This document shows positions 1 to 10,232 of a DNA stretch of 64,000 nucleotides, piece after piece. The stretch covers positions 1 through 64,000 of the forward strand of contig JAHDWN010000008.1 of NCBI GenBank assembly GCA_023382675.1. The letters are read 5' to 3'. The notes below the pieces were generated by a model that was not told the origin of the DNA, did no database searches, and saw only the letters and a program-made list of their open reading frames with translations. A program made the translations under genes and the position numbers. Origin of the DNA: Anaerolineae bacterium. Its GTDB lineage: Bacteria > Chloroflexota > Anaerolineae > Aggregatilineales > Phototrophicaceae. The first letter of the stretch is position 1; each line of letters begins with the position of its first letter.

Positions 1-1086
1 GACTTAGATCCAGATACCGTTGTTTCACTAGATCCTGTAGTTTTGCCCCCTGGTGAAATTGCCGAAGCAATAACTGTTGGAGCGCTTGACGCCACAGGTA
101 TTAGTCCAGCATGGTATTCAGGCAGATTAAACAGCCTGCAATACTATGCCATGAATACGAGGCCGATCGACTACTCTCCTGACGAAGTATTGAAGCCTGA
201 CGTGTTGGCTCCAGGATCGTTGCTTCTCGGAAGCGGACGGCAATTCCATGGCACTTCTGCGGCAACCCCACTCGCGGCGGGGACTGCGATTCTCGCGCTA
301 AGTGCGGGGCAAAGCGACATCCCCGCATCAATCTCTACAACCGATAATTGTGCTGCAGGTTCAATGGGGCGTGAAATTCCGACCGTCAGTCTGGCTCCAA
401 GCCAAACCAGTAACAGTTGCGGCAATTATGAGTGGGAAGATGATATTTCCAGTCAATATGTTGCTGACTTCTTGAGCCCAACACTGGCACTGGCTGAAAG
501 AGATGCAAGCGAGAGCGCAGGCGCAGCAGCGTCTGCAGACATCGAACGTTTAGTCACACTTTCCGCTCAGCAACTTAACGACGGGAATCCGCATTCTGCC
601 GTTTCTCTAGCGCTGCAATGCCTGGACATGCCGCAACTAACACCAAATAAAATGCCAGCGGAATGCCTCGAGGCCCTCTTACTCAGCCTTGATTCTCCTA
701 CTCAGGAAGTATTTCGTATGACGGGTCTCGAGTACCCGTACCCCGCATTGAGTGATCCTGCATTGAGTGAAGATGGTACGCACCTTGTATGGTTGGACGA
801 AAGCGCCGTTCATATCACACGCGTCTCAGATGGTATTGAACAGTATCGACTGGTTTTCGATGAGCCCAGGCATGCGCAATGGTTTCAAGATCAAAACACA
901 GTTGTCGCATTCTCGAGTTATCGAGTTGCAAGGTGGGATCTTACTACCCAGGACACTTTCTTATGGGAGACATCAGAATCCATATCTGATGTCAAGTTCA
1001 ATTCAGATGGTACTCATGCTGCGATAATCTACAGTGTTGGGGGGGGGATGTTATCGACCTGCAGGACAAGATGTTGTTTTCCCTAA
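1..1086 (+). CDS. Subtilase (S8)-WD40 exported protein, N-terminal part; cut by window start, frameshifted at its 3' end
   Basis: The frame is open from base 1, so the true start lies outside the window. The fragment opens in the late part of an S8 peptidase domain: the catalytic-serine motif GTSAATP is at about bases 250-270, and the flanking text closely matches the paralogue at 4510-7431. A helical segment (about 520-700) of the kind that precedes WD40 repeats in these proteins follows, then the first WD40-like blades. The frame runs into nine G (1039-1047) and stops 13 codons later. The WD40 text continues without a gap in the frame of the next entry, so both are one gene with one missing G (or two extra). 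The intact product would be an exported serine protease with a beta-propeller. Domain calls are by eye. Confidence 0.8.
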   Translation, partial: DLDPDTVVSLDPVVLPPGEIAEAITVGALDATGISPAWYSGRLNSLQYYAMNTRPIDYSPDEVLKPDVLAPGSLLLGSGRQFHGTSAATPLAAGTAILALSAGQSDIPASISTTDNCAAGSMGREIPTVSLAPSQTSNSCGNYEWEDDISSQYVADFLSPTLALAERDASESAGAAASADIERLVTLSAQQLNDGNPHSAVSLALQCLDMPQLTPNKMPAECLEALLLSLDSPTQEVFRMTGLEYPYPALSDPALSEDGTHLVWLDESAVHITRVSDGIEQYRLVFDEPRHAQWFQDQNTVVAFSSYRVARWDLTTQDTFLWETSESISDVKFNSDGTHAAIIYSVGGGMLSTCRTRCCFP

Positions 1087-3833
1087 ATAGCTCAGATATG
1101 GGACATGTGGAATGGAGCCATAGCGGGCAGAAACTACTTACGTCATCCAATGGTTCAATCTGTGTTTGGCAGGTGGATGAAAGTTCTTTAACGAAACAAG
1201 TATGTATGCGCCCATCTATTTCGGATTTCATAGGTGCACGCTGGAGCGCCAATGAGGAGACTTTCCTTACATGGAGTGGGAGGGCAGATCTCGGACACGT
1301 TTTGTACCATTGGGATTCTCAAAACGGCAATCTGCTTGCCGAGATGCGACATGATGCCTGGATCCGCGATGCAACTTGGAATGACGATGAATCTCTGATC
1401 GTTTCCTACCAGCCCTTTAACGTCCGCATATGGGATAGCCAAACACATCGTCAAATCGCGGCATTTGATCACGGGAATGTCGAGGTAACTGGAGCCAGAT
1501 TGATGATTGAGGATGCATACCTCCTCTCATGGACAGCAGCTTTTCCCCTGTGTTCGACCGAGTGTCGATCGGCAGTCTGGCTCTGGAATCTCGAGGACCA
1601 AACTCTAGTTTCCAGTTGGGTTCTCGGAAATGGAATTGATCTTCCCGTCGCAGTCAATCCGAGTCGAAATGCATTTGCTGCGCCCGATGAACAAACTGGG
1701 ATCATGCGTAGTTGGTACATAGATCGGCGATTTGTCTGGCTACCACCAAACCGGGGATCTCGGCCCGGATATGATACTGAGATTATTGAGCAACCCGTAC
1801 GTGACATTGAGTTTGATCATATCGAGTGGGCAGCAAACTCTGACCATCGATTCCTGACCGTTTCAGACGATGCAGTCGTTTGGGATACGACCCAATCTGC
1901 CGGGATGCCTCTGTCGCAGCCAGGAGCAACCAGTTTTCAGTTCGATGATGTATCTGAACGTATGCTAATTTATTATCGAGGTAGACCAACAATTATCAAT
2001 GATGGTGCATGGTACACCAATCTGAACAGCAGCGCAGTCGTATTGGATGCTCAAACTGGTCAAGAGATTCTCTCATTACCGTCGGGTTCTTACATTGCAA
2101 GCATGAACAGTGACGCATCCAGAATCGCAACATGGGGTGAAGGCCTCCTATCCGTCTGGGAGATCGATCCATCCACAGACCAGAGCACAAGCGATCCAAA
2201 CCAATCAATTGCCCAGCTAACCACTAAGGTCACGTTTGAGACTGACGTGACACAGTTGATATGGAATCCCCAGAGTTCGCATTTCTTGACTTTGCATAAC
2301 ACCACGAATCCTCGAGAGATCAATGATTTTAAAGATGACCTCTACGTCTGGGATGCATCGACCGGTGAGAATACATTACACATTGAGTCTATGTATGAAA
2401 TCAGAGAAGCGCTGTGGAACCATGATGGTTCACAGATACTAACGGTGCACTCGCAGTGGGAAACAGACGACAACGTGAGAATTTGGAACGCAAGTACCGG
2501 ACAATTAGTCTCCACGTTACGCGGCTTGGATGGTAGCAGTGGCGTAGCATGGAGTCCTGATGATAATCGCATTGCGGCATGTTGTACTGCGGACGACAAA
2601 ATCGCAGTGTGGGATGTTAACAATTCTACGCTCTTATCAAGCATAGATTATGCTCGCTCTCTTTCAAAGGTATTGTGGTGGGATGACAGCCGTCAGCTCG
2701 TATTGTATGGAGACCGTACAGTCGTTTTCTGGGACATCATTGCGGGTGAGACTACCCTTCAACTCACGCATCGAGATGCGGTCAACCATGTTGAATGGTC
2801 AGGCGACGACACCAAGGTATTCACAACGACCAACAACCATGCTTACATCTGGGATGTCACATCTGGCGAATTGATATGGGATTTACCCATTGTAAGGCCT
2901 TTCAGCAACGTTGCTTGGTCGAGTAATGGAGACTACCTTATTACAAACAGCAGCGATCGCAACACGATTATTCGCTGGCCTACAGATATCGACTATTATA
3001 TCGAAGCTGCCAGGGAACGAATTGGGTTCCCACAGGTAGCGTTCGAGTCTGCTTCGGACACGAACCTCGACGAGTTAACAACAGAACCTACTGTAGTCGG
3101 TCCTTTGTCCGCGACGAATCTGCCCGAATTCGACACTGCTGCGACCACTCCGACCACTCCAAGAGCTACCTCTGTTGGTACTGCTACTGTTGACGCAGGT
3201 GGTCCCGTCAACCTCCGTAGCGGTCCAGGCACTGAGTATCCGCGGGTTGGCACAGTTGAACCTGATACAGAGGTTGGCGTTGTAGCGTCGCAAGCGAATT
3301 GGTTCTACCTGATTGTCGATGACACGACATATGCATGGATCAGATCGGACTTTCTTAACAACGTTTCGACATCTTCAACAATTCCGAGCGCTAGCGACTT
3401 GGGCATTACAATATGCAGTCCGCTGGAACTGGAGTTCCCTGAAGTTTGGGCAACTCGTTACTGGGAATTGGGTTGTGCATCGTCTCCGACGTCCTATGTG
3501 CCAGGAACCTCACAGGCTTTTGAAAACGGTCTCATGATCTGGCGCGGTGATACACGACAAATCTACGCAATCTCTGACGATGGTAGGTGGACTCACGTAC
3601 CAGATAGATGGAGTGAAGGGGACGCACTAGATTGTAACGGTCCCTTCATACAACGCGGTTTCGGCAAAGCCTATTGTGATCATCCACCAATACAAGAAGT
3701 CCTAGGCAGTGCACTTGAAACTGAAGCCCCCGGCTCAACACTGTCGTATCAGCGTTATGAGAATGGCTTGATCATTTACACCCAGAGTACCGGACCACTG
3801 ATTCTGTTGGACGAGAACCGCTTTGAACCTTAA
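1071..3833 (+). CDS. WD40 propeller-SH3b C-terminal part of the same subtilase-WD40 protein
   Basis: This is the continuation of the preceding frame after the G9 slip. Reading back across the junction gives a natural WD40 strand (DVIDLQDKMLFSLN), so the listed ATG is probably not a real start. It carries many WD40-like repeats with IWD, VWD or LWN strand ends (about 1090-2980), a low-complexity Thr/Pro linker (about 3100-3180) and a bacterial SH3 domain (about 3175-3360, motif NLRSGPGTEYPRVGTV). A C-terminal module of about 140 residues with an ENGLMIWRGD-type strand repeated near the end (ENGLIIYT) completes it. SH3b domains usually bind cell wall or peptides, which fits an envelope location. 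No signal peptide is present in this half, as expected for a 3' half. Function of the fusion is unknown. Confidence 0.8.
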   Translation: MLFSLNSSDMGHVEWSHSGQKLLTSSNGSICVWQVDESSLTKQVCMRPSISDFIGARWSANEETFLTWSGRADLGHVLYHWDSQNGNLLAEMRHDAWIRDATWNDDESLIVSYQPFNVRIWDSQTHRQIAAFDHGNVEVTGARLMIEDAYLLSWTAAFPLCSTECRSAVWLWNLEDQTLVSSWVLGNGIDLPVAVNPSRNAFAAPDEQTGIMRSWYIDRRFVWLPPNRGSRPGYDTEIIEQPVRDIEFDHIEWAANSDHRFLTVSDDAVVWDTTQSAGMPLSQPGATSFQFDDVSERMLIYYRGRPTIINDGAWYTNLNSSAVVLDAQTGQEILSLPSGSYIASMNSDASRIATWGEGLLSVWEIDPSTDQSTSDPNQSIAQLTTKVTFETDVTQLIWNPQSSHFLTLHNTTNPREINDFKDDLYVWDASTGENTLHIESMYEIREALWNHDGSQILTVHSQWETDDNVRIWNASTGQLVSTLRGLDGSSGVAWSPDDNRIAACCTADDKIAVWDVNNSTLLSSIDYARSLSKVLWWDDSRQLVLYGDRTVVFWDIIAGETTLQLTHRDAVNHVEWSGDDTKVFTTTNNHAYIWDVTSGELIWDLPIVRPFSNVAWSSNGDYLITNSSDRNTIIRWPTDIDYYIEAARERIGFPQVAFESASDTNLDELTTEPTVVGPLSATNLPEFDTAATTPTTPRATSVGTATVDAGGPVNLRSGPGTEYPRVGTVEPDTEVGVVASQANWFYLIVDDTTYAWIRSDFLNNVSTSSTIPSASDLGITICSPLELEFPEVWATRYWELGCASSPTSYVPGTSQAFENGLMIWRGDTRQIYAISDDGRWTHVPDRWSEGDALDCNGPFIQRGFGKAYCDHPPIQEVLGSALETEAPGSTLSYQRYENGLIIYTQSTGPLILLDENRFEP

Positions 3834-3862
3834 TAGCACCTGAACATGTAGCCATACCTGAG

Positions 3863-4013
3863 TTATGGATAAGCTGTTCAAAAGTCTTGTTCTGCCCAGT
3901 TGCTCATATCCAGTGGCTCAGAACAGGTCCCAAAGTTCCATCGCGCTTGGCAAGATGACTGAAACGAAACCAAGGTTCACAAGAGCGCGGAATGGTCTAT
4001 CTCTTATCCATAA
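3863..4013. repeat. 11-bp perfect inverted repeat pair flanking a transposase remnant's downstream side
   Basis: TTATGGATAAG at 3863-3873 is repeated as CTTATCCATAA at 4003-4013. The pair lies between the WD40 gene and a decayed IS3-type orfA. It could be the trace of an IS end or chance; no target duplication was seen. Confidence 0.25.
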
Positions 4014-4025
4014 ATGATGTTAGTC

Positions 4026-4378
4026 TTAGTTGTCCCACTCGCTGGCCTCTTCACCTAGCTCCGCCTCTTCCAGTAAAAGTTCGGCTACTACTTGCTTGAG
4101 TTGTTCATTCTCGTGTCGCAGGTCAGTCACATCCTCGCCGGTTGCTTGCCGTTTCGTGTTCTCAGCGGCGCTTTGCCTCCTTCAAGAGACTCCATGCTTC
4201 GCTTGTAGCATCTGTTCGGATTGATGTTTTCACGGCGGCACAACTCTGCCCCGTTCGCTTCGCCCCGTAGCCTCTCAAGCACAATCCGGATCTTCTCTTC
4301 TGCGCTGTGCTTTCCCCGCGCCTGCCGACGAATATCGCGAACCGCAGCTTCTGCCGAAACTCTCTCATCATTTGCCAT
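4026..4378 (-). pseudogene. IS3-family transposase OrfA remnant (frameshifted)
   Basis: The minus strand from 4378 encodes the helix-turn-helix text typical of IS3-group OrfA (RRQARGKHSAEEKIRIVLE and AELCRRENINPNRCY). The frame then shifts near 4150, and the usual coiled-coil end (DVTDLRHENEQLKQVVAELL) is read in another frame down to a stop at 4026. OrfB, which would carry the DDE integrase domain, is absent, so this is a dead fragment. It sits between two paralogous subtilase-WD40 genes and may mark the duplication or insertion history of the locus. Confidence 0.75.
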
Positions 4379-4509
4379 CTGAACCTACCTCACGTTCTTG
4401 ATTCTAGACGAGGAAAGCATTCGTCAGCGCGAACCACTCTCGGTGCCTCATGACCTCTTAACCGTTGCACCTATTCACGCTATACTATTATTTGCTTATT
4501 CTGAGAACA

Positions 4510-7431
4510 ATGACTATTCCAATGAACAGGTTCTACCCTTCAATTACCCCTTGGGTTCTGATAATCATACCCCTATTCGTCATAACGATTACCTCCCATG
4601 CTCAAGATTTGTCCCCCTGTGAGTCGATACTTCAGGAACCTATTTCGATTGACTACAGCGTGGCTTACGGAGCGAGCAAGAATGACTCGGCGACCATTCC
4701 CGCTGGTGGTCTTGTAGAATTCATTGGGCGGACACCAGACCAAAATCACTTGATACTGCGCTATGACAATCAGTATGCGCTTTACGGTGCATTTGATCCA
4801 GACATCAAACCCCCTGATTGCGAGGTATCGCTCTGGGGAGTGCCGTCACCAACTTACCTCAGTTTGACTGAGGTGATATCTAGAACGGGGATTACTGCCT
4901 GGCATGAAGCAGGATATCTAGGTGACGGCGTGCGCGTCGGCGTCATCGACACCCGCTTCGATGAGTTGGATGTCCTCATTGAGCAGCTGTCAATACCAAT
5001 GGAGCAATTCACTTTCGTGGACCCCCTCGAGACAATGATCGATCTCCATCCTGCGGCAGAGCGTACGGACTCGCATCATGGCACCAATGTCGTTGAGGTG
5101 CTTGCTACCATTGCACCCAGGGCACACTTTGTCGTTGCACGTTCCACAGATGCCGCCAGTTTCCAGCAAACAGTCGATGCTCTCATTGCCCAGAACGTAC
5201 AGATCATTGTGCACGCAGGCAATGTGATCACGCCCCACCCAACACCATATCATGAGGCAATTCAGCGAGCCACTGAAGAACATGACATACTCTGGGTGAA
5301 CTCTGCCGGGAACATGGGGGTTGGCTACTATCCAGGGCGCTACTCCGGTGGTGGCGGTCTGCTGCCAATTCATCAGTTTGCGGATCCCAACCGGACAGGC
5401 TTGCAACAGTCATTGATGGTGCCAGTAGATCGTAGCCGGGATGTGACGGTAACGGCAATCTGGAATGCAGGGCTGGATGATGCCTATGAATTCGAGTTGA
5501 TTGTTTCTGGGAACTGCCGACTGGACGCAACAGAGACCTTTGCGCCTGTGACATCGCAGAGAACAGAAGACACGCCGCCAGGCATGGCACGTGTGACGAT
5601 TTCGACGGGACAATTGACTCAGATTGGCGATTACAATACGGTTCCCGCAAGCGGCGAGCAGTTTGCCTGCACGAATACAGCAAATCCTGATGGGGTCGCA
5701 GACCACCACATCTTCATCTCATTGCGAGATGCAAATCAGAACATCCCGGTAGACACACGTTTTGACCTGTATGTTCAAGGGGCTATATCTGCCACGTTCG
5801 ACCCGTACACCATGGTATCACTCGATCCGGTGGTACAAACACCTGCAGACATCATCTCATCGTTCACAGTTGGGTCACAGAGCACAAGTGAAGCGACATT
5901 GGCGTGGTATTCAGGGCGCTCCAACAGTCTGCAATACTACGAATTGAACAGCTTCGATGTGGACTACTCGGAAGATGAGCATGTTCAACCCAACCTTGTG
6001 ACCTATGGCGAGATCATTCTCCCAAGTGGGCGTGAGTTTCTGGGTACATCAGCTTCCGCACCTGTTGTAGGCGGTATTGCGGCTTTAGTGCTGACAGAAA
6101 TAGGAAAAGGAAATGTTGATAGAACCTATATTCAGCAGTTACGTACAGTCGTTTCGAATTCGGCTACCTGTTTGGAAAACAGTGGAACTGTAACCCGAAT
6201 ACTAAAAAATCTAGTGTTACCAAGTCCAGACCAAGTAAACAATCAAAATGTCTTGACTTGCTCAAACTTCACTTGGCAATCTGACATTGCGAGCAGCCTG
6301 AATCCAGATTATCTGTTGCCTGAAATTCTAATTGCTGAGGGTGATGCTGAGGCGAGTAATGCTCGGACAGAGTCAATTCGACTCGCGTCATTAGCGGATC
6401 AGGAGCTGCAGTTTTCAAAACACAATACTGCTGCTCTTCTTGCTATCCAAGCCCTCGAAATTGCGTATACCCCAGAAGCGGACGGGATTCTCATGAGGGC
6501 AATAGATGGTTTCCGCGGAATCGCATCATTTGAAACACCTGGGATAACCAATACTTTGTTGGCTGTCAGCCCGGACAGTACACAATTTCTCTCTGGTGGA
6601 GAAGATGGCATTGTTTTCTTGTGGAATTTAGAAACCGAGACGATAACTGATGTCATTCGCCCAAACAATGCTACGATCACGAGTGCCACTTTCTCTGGGG
6701 ATGGCACGTTGTTGGTACTTGGTAGTGTCGATGGAACAGCATGTATTTTGCGGTTGTCGACATCAGTCTGTGAACAATTACTAATTGGTCACTATGCAAG
6801 CATCGAGGATGTGGAGTTTGACTCCACCGGACTTATAGCTCTTACCGCCAGTGCCGATGGCGTAATCAAGATATGGGATACCGGCAGTGGTGATCTCTTG
6901 GCGAATCTTGGGTCTAGAACTGAAGCAGTCCAACGGGAAATCCAATTGGATATCTCACTCGATGGACAGGTAATAATGACGAATAATGTTGGTGCCGGAG
7001 GAGTAAATATTTGGAGTCGTCGGACAGGAGAAATTATACATTCAGCCGATGTAGATGCAGAGATTGCGAGACTGTCACCAGATGGGCAAAGCGTAATTGT
7101 TTTACACGACACGGTTATTTCACGATGGGATCTCAACTCTGAGGAAATCACGGTTCTTGGAGAAATTTCACAGATGCGGGTGGTCACCGACTTGGACTTG
7201 TCATCAGATGGATCTCAGATAGCGATAACCGGGACACGCAACGTACCAACGGGTACATTCGGATACGTAATGATTCTCGACGGTCAGACAGGTGAGGAAT
7301 TACTTGTGTCTGCTGGTCACGATTCAACAATTCTAGGTGTAAGATTTTTGCCGGAAGGGAACAAATACCTATCATTTGATAGTACTTTCGTCTGGCTCTG
7401 GAGTAGTCATGGTAGTCTAGTTCAAAAATAG
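4510..7431 (+). CDS. Exported subtilase (S8)-WD40 protein, N-terminal part before an in-frame TAG
   Basis: From ATG 4510 the product has a signal peptide (hydrophobic WVLIIIPLFVITITSHA followed by QDL). The S8 domain has an intact triad: Asp in VGVIDTRFD (about residue 147), His in DSHHGTNVVE (about 190), oxyanion Asn in NSAGN and Ser in GTSASAP (about 514). A helical linker rich in Ala/Leu (about 600-660) and WD40 repeats (about 665 onward) follow. A TTG at 4465 is an alternative start but would spoil the signal peptide. The frame ends at TAG 7429-7431, and the next reading frame resumes in phase with WD40 text. Predicted to be a secreted, active serine protease with a propeller; its substrate is unknown. 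It is a paralogue of the gene at 1-3833. Confidence 0.85.
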   Translation: MTIPMNRFYPSITPWVLIIIPLFVITITSHAQDLSPCESILQEPISIDYSVAYGASKNDSATIPAGGLVEFIGRTPDQNHLILRYDNQYALYGAFDPDIKPPDCEVSLWGVPSPTYLSLTEVISRTGITAWHEAGYLGDGVRVGVIDTRFDELDVLIEQLSIPMEQFTFVDPLETMIDLHPAAERTDSHHGTNVVEVLATIAPRAHFVVARSTDAASFQQTVDALIAQNVQIIVHAGNVITPHPTPYHEAIQRATEEHDILWVNSAGNMGVGYYPGRYSGGGGLLPIHQFADPNRTGLQQSLMVPVDRSRDVTVTAIWNAGLDDAYEFELIVSGNCRLDATETFAPVTSQRTEDTPPGMARVTISTGQLTQIGDYNTVPASGEQFACTNTANPDGVADHHIFISLRDANQNIPVDTRFDLYVQGAISATFDPYTMVSLDPVVQTPADIISSFTVGSQSTSEATLAWYSGRSNSLQYYELNSFDVDYSEDEHVQPNLVTYGEIILPSGREFLGTSASAPVVGGIAALVLTEIGKGNVDRTYIQQLRTVVSNSATCLENSGTVTRILKNLVLPSPDQVNNQNVLTCSNFTWQSDIASSLNPDYLLPEILIAEGDAEASNARTESIRLASLADQELQFSKHNTAALLAIQALEIAYTPEADGILMRAIDGFRGIASFETPGITNTLLAVSPDSTQFLSGGEDGIVFLWNLETETITDVIRPNNATITSATFSGDGTLLVLGSVDGTACILRLSTSVCEQLLIGHYASIEDVEFDSTGLIALTASADGVIKIWDTGSGDLLANLGSRTEAVQREIQLDISLDGQVIMTNNVGAGGVNIWSRRTGEIIHSADVDAEIARLSPDGQSVIVLHDTVISRWDLNSEEITVLGEISQMRVVTDLDLSSDGSQIAITGTRNVPTGTFGYVMILDGQTGEELLVSAGHDSTILGVRFLPEGNKYLSFDSTFVWLWSSHGSLVQK

Positions 7432-7449
7432 TTACACGACTCTCACGTT

Positions 7450-10179
7450 GTGCGTGTCAATGCATTGGCCGTCTCACCGGATGAGTCAAAACTAGCGATG
7501 GGAGTTGAACTAATTCAGACTACTGATGTGGGTTCAACTCATTTAATCAACCAACTGTGGGTTTGGAACCAAGACGAGCAAGAAATCTCTTTTAAAGCGC
7601 CTACAGAATCGCTTGTCACCGCAATTGAGTTTTACGATAACAACACATTGATTACCAATGGCGGCGGATTTGACTTATTGATTTGGGAGATCCAAATCGG
7701 ACAGATCACAAGGCGGTTGACTGGCAATTTATCTGGCATTAGCGGGATCGATTTGTCGCCAGATGGAAAATACATCATCACGAGCAGTTGGGGAGGTGAC
7801 ATTACAAATAGCTATGTTCGTTATCAACCGGGTGACGTTCGAATCTGGGACTATGCAAGTGGCACACACGAAATTGTTTTCAGAGAAGAACGCCTCATTA
7901 GCTTTACTGATGTTTCGTTTACAAGTGACGGTGAATATATCCTTGCCAATGCAGGTACAGAGGTATATGTATGGCAAACCAATACGCGCACAGCAATGCC
8001 TACGATACCCCAATTACCAATGAATGTAGTCAAGGACATCGATATCTCTCCAATTAGTAATACGTTTGTGCTAGCTGGAGACCAAGCTTTCATCTATGAT
8101 ATCGAATCAAATCAATCTGTGGGAAGTTTTATTGGGCACCCCGCTGAAGTCACAAATGCTGAATTTTCACTGGATGGTACTAACCTTATAACCGCTAGTG
8201 GTAATCCTTCACCCCAGTTTGCCGAAGAATTAGACGATTCCTCCATACGTATTTGGGAGATTTCTTCTGGGCGTTTAATACGTGAATATCGAGGGCATCA
8301 AAGAGGGATCAGAGCAATTACCTTAATGAATAATTCCGAGCAGATTATATCAAGTGACTATGATGGTGTCATTAAAATTTGGCATCTTCGTTTGTCTGAC
8401 TCTATTCACAGTATTTGCTCCCATCTATTTATTCAGGGTTTCACTGAAGATGAGCAGAATTGGTATGGGGTTGATCCTTTAGATAATGTATGTCCACCAT
8501 CAAACCGTGAGGCTGCTACTTCAAATCTAATTCCAGCCCCCCTTGACATTCCAGAAGCTCAATATGATGGACTTGCTGAACGCCGAAAAGTTCAGAATCA
8601 CACATCCGCTATAACCAGTGTTGCGATATCTTCGGACGGTAAGTTAATTCTCTCCATTTCAGATGACCACGGTATTCTTTGGGATCGTGAGACTGGTGAC
8701 AGATTGCAGGATTTTAATTTCGACGAGGGCGGAACGCGTCATCTTGATTTTTCTCCCGATGGGAGCAAATTCGTTCGGCAGACATTTAGTGGAGAACTCC
8801 AGTTATTTTCTACGCAGACTCAAGAACTAGAGTTTACGTATGATGTCACAGCAACTGCTCCATATCCCACTTCGACGGGTTTTATTTTTGCTTCAGATGG
8901 TCAGGAACTCGTGGTAGCAAATTCAAATGGGGTCACCATTTTCGAAACATCGACAGGAGCAGTTAGGGATTCTTTCGAAAGTCGTGGAAGTATCGACACA
9001 ATTGCTCTGAGTCCCAACGGTGAATTGATTGCAGGCGGAGGATGCGCTGAGGAGACGCGATTAGGCTGTACCGCTGGACAAATTATGGTCTGGAAGATGG
9101 AAACCGGAGAAATTGTCTTTAGCCAGCAAATGGAATCCGCTGTACAGGGAATATCGACCAACATCACAAATCTTGGTTTCATAAACAATGATCAACTTGT
9201 ATCTATTTCGTTTTATGGTGCGATGCGGACATGGCAGATCACCGAAAATATGTTGTTGAGAACATCTGCTAGGGTATTCGGGGTTAACACAACATTCACT
9301 AGTGATGTGACGTTGTTACTCATATACGGTGATGGTTTAACAATTTGGAACATGCAAACAGAGCAAGATATTGCGACCTTGATTCCTTATGACACTATAA
9401 CAAGTGTGGAGGCCAGCAAAGATGGCACATTTGCGGTTGCCGGGGGTCAGAGTTCTTCATTGTATTTAATTGATTTATCAACAAGAACAGTGACTGAGTC
9501 TGCCTTAGATGCGAATCCAGACATGTTAAGGCAAGAATCAGCTGTACTCAGTCCGTCGGCGGCCACGAACATTGATGAGGGAGATACACAGGCCGAACCA
9601 GAGTTTCAGGAAGTTACACCTATTCTGGAAAGTGGACAATTGGTACTTCTAAGCAACGTTGACGCACCAGAAGTCTGGGTACGTGAATTACCCGGCATCC
9701 ATGAAACGAGTTGGACGGTTATACCGTCAGATTCTGTGGGACTAATCCTGAGCACAGAGACTCGCAACATAGACGACCGCATCTGGTATCAAATTGAAGT
9801 AGTTCCCAGTGGCATCACTGGTTGGGTCGAAGACGAGCTGATATTTGATGCGAATTCCAACAGAGATTTAGCTGAAATATACGAGGCTTCGTGTCCGGGG
9901 GCAGGAGGATTTCATTTTGAGATCGGCCAGCGGTTCATCGTGCCTTACGGAGATGGTCCCGCCAATGTATACACTGAGCCTAATTCTCAACCACAAGTTG
10001 GGACTATTTATGAAGGTGAGGGAGGCACAATTGAGGAAGGTCCAATATGCGTTGAAGGTCGGCGTGGTAATCTTCTTTCATGGTATGTCCGCACCGATAG
10101 TGGCATACAAGGCTGGGTATCCGAAGGTTATTCTGATGACATTTTCCCATGGATTATTCCGTCAGCTATGAGTCCATAG
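7450..10179 (+). CDS. WD40-SH3b C-terminal part of the same protein, downstream of the in-frame TAG
   Basis: This frame is in phase with 4510-7431 and separated from it only by TAG and six sense codons. The text across the stop (WSSHGSLVQK, stop, LHDSHVVRVNALAVSPD) reads as one WD40 blade boundary, so the two frames were one gene of about 1,890 codons. The listed start is GTG with no good ribosome site. It contains about ten further WD40-like blades (to about 9500) and two SH3b-like modules at the end (about 9640-9850 and 9890-10160, ending IIPSAMSP). Without readthrough this half would have no signal peptide and could not be exported. Either the gene is newly broken or the amber codon is suppressed. 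Confidence 0.8.
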   Translation: MRVNALAVSPDESKLAMGVELIQTTDVGSTHLINQLWVWNQDEQEISFKAPTESLVTAIEFYDNNTLITNGGGFDLLIWEIQIGQITRRLTGNLSGISGIDLSPDGKYIITSSWGGDITNSYVRYQPGDVRIWDYASGTHEIVFREERLISFTDVSFTSDGEYILANAGTEVYVWQTNTRTAMPTIPQLPMNVVKDIDISPISNTFVLAGDQAFIYDIESNQSVGSFIGHPAEVTNAEFSLDGTNLITASGNPSPQFAEELDDSSIRIWEISSGRLIREYRGHQRGIRAITLMNNSEQIISSDYDGVIKIWHLRLSDSIHSICSHLFIQGFTEDEQNWYGVDPLDNVCPPSNREAATSNLIPAPLDIPEAQYDGLAERRKVQNHTSAITSVAISSDGKLILSISDDHGILWDRETGDRLQDFNFDEGGTRHLDFSPDGSKFVRQTFSGELQLFSTQTQELEFTYDVTATAPYPTSTGFIFASDGQELVVANSNGVTIFETSTGAVRDSFESRGSIDTIALSPNGELIAGGGCAEETRLGCTAGQIMVWKMETGEIVFSQQMESAVQGISTNITNLGFINNDQLVSISFYGAMRTWQITENMLLRTSARVFGVNTTFTSDVTLLLIYGDGLTIWNMQTEQDIATLIPYDTITSVEASKDGTFAVAGGQSSSLYLIDLSTRTVTESALDANPDMLRQESAVLSPSAATNIDEGDTQAEPEFQEVTPILESGQLVLLSNVDAPEVWVRELPGIHETSWTVIPSDSVGLILSTETRNIDDRIWYQIEVVPSGITGWVEDELIFDANSNRDLAEIYEASCPGAGGFHFEIGQRFIVPYGDGPANVYTEPNSQPQVGTIYEGEGGTIEEGPICVEGRRGNLLSWYVRTDSGIQGWVSEGYSDDIFPWIIPSAMSP

Positions 10180-10232
10180 TTCAACAGAATATGCGAAAAT
10201 ATCGATACAAACACGAATTAGGAAAAATACAC

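Noticed and set aside
7429-7431. TAG as a pyrrolysine codon.
   Set aside because: Nothing in the sequence supports it; it falls at a WD40 blade boundary and no Pyl genes are in the window.
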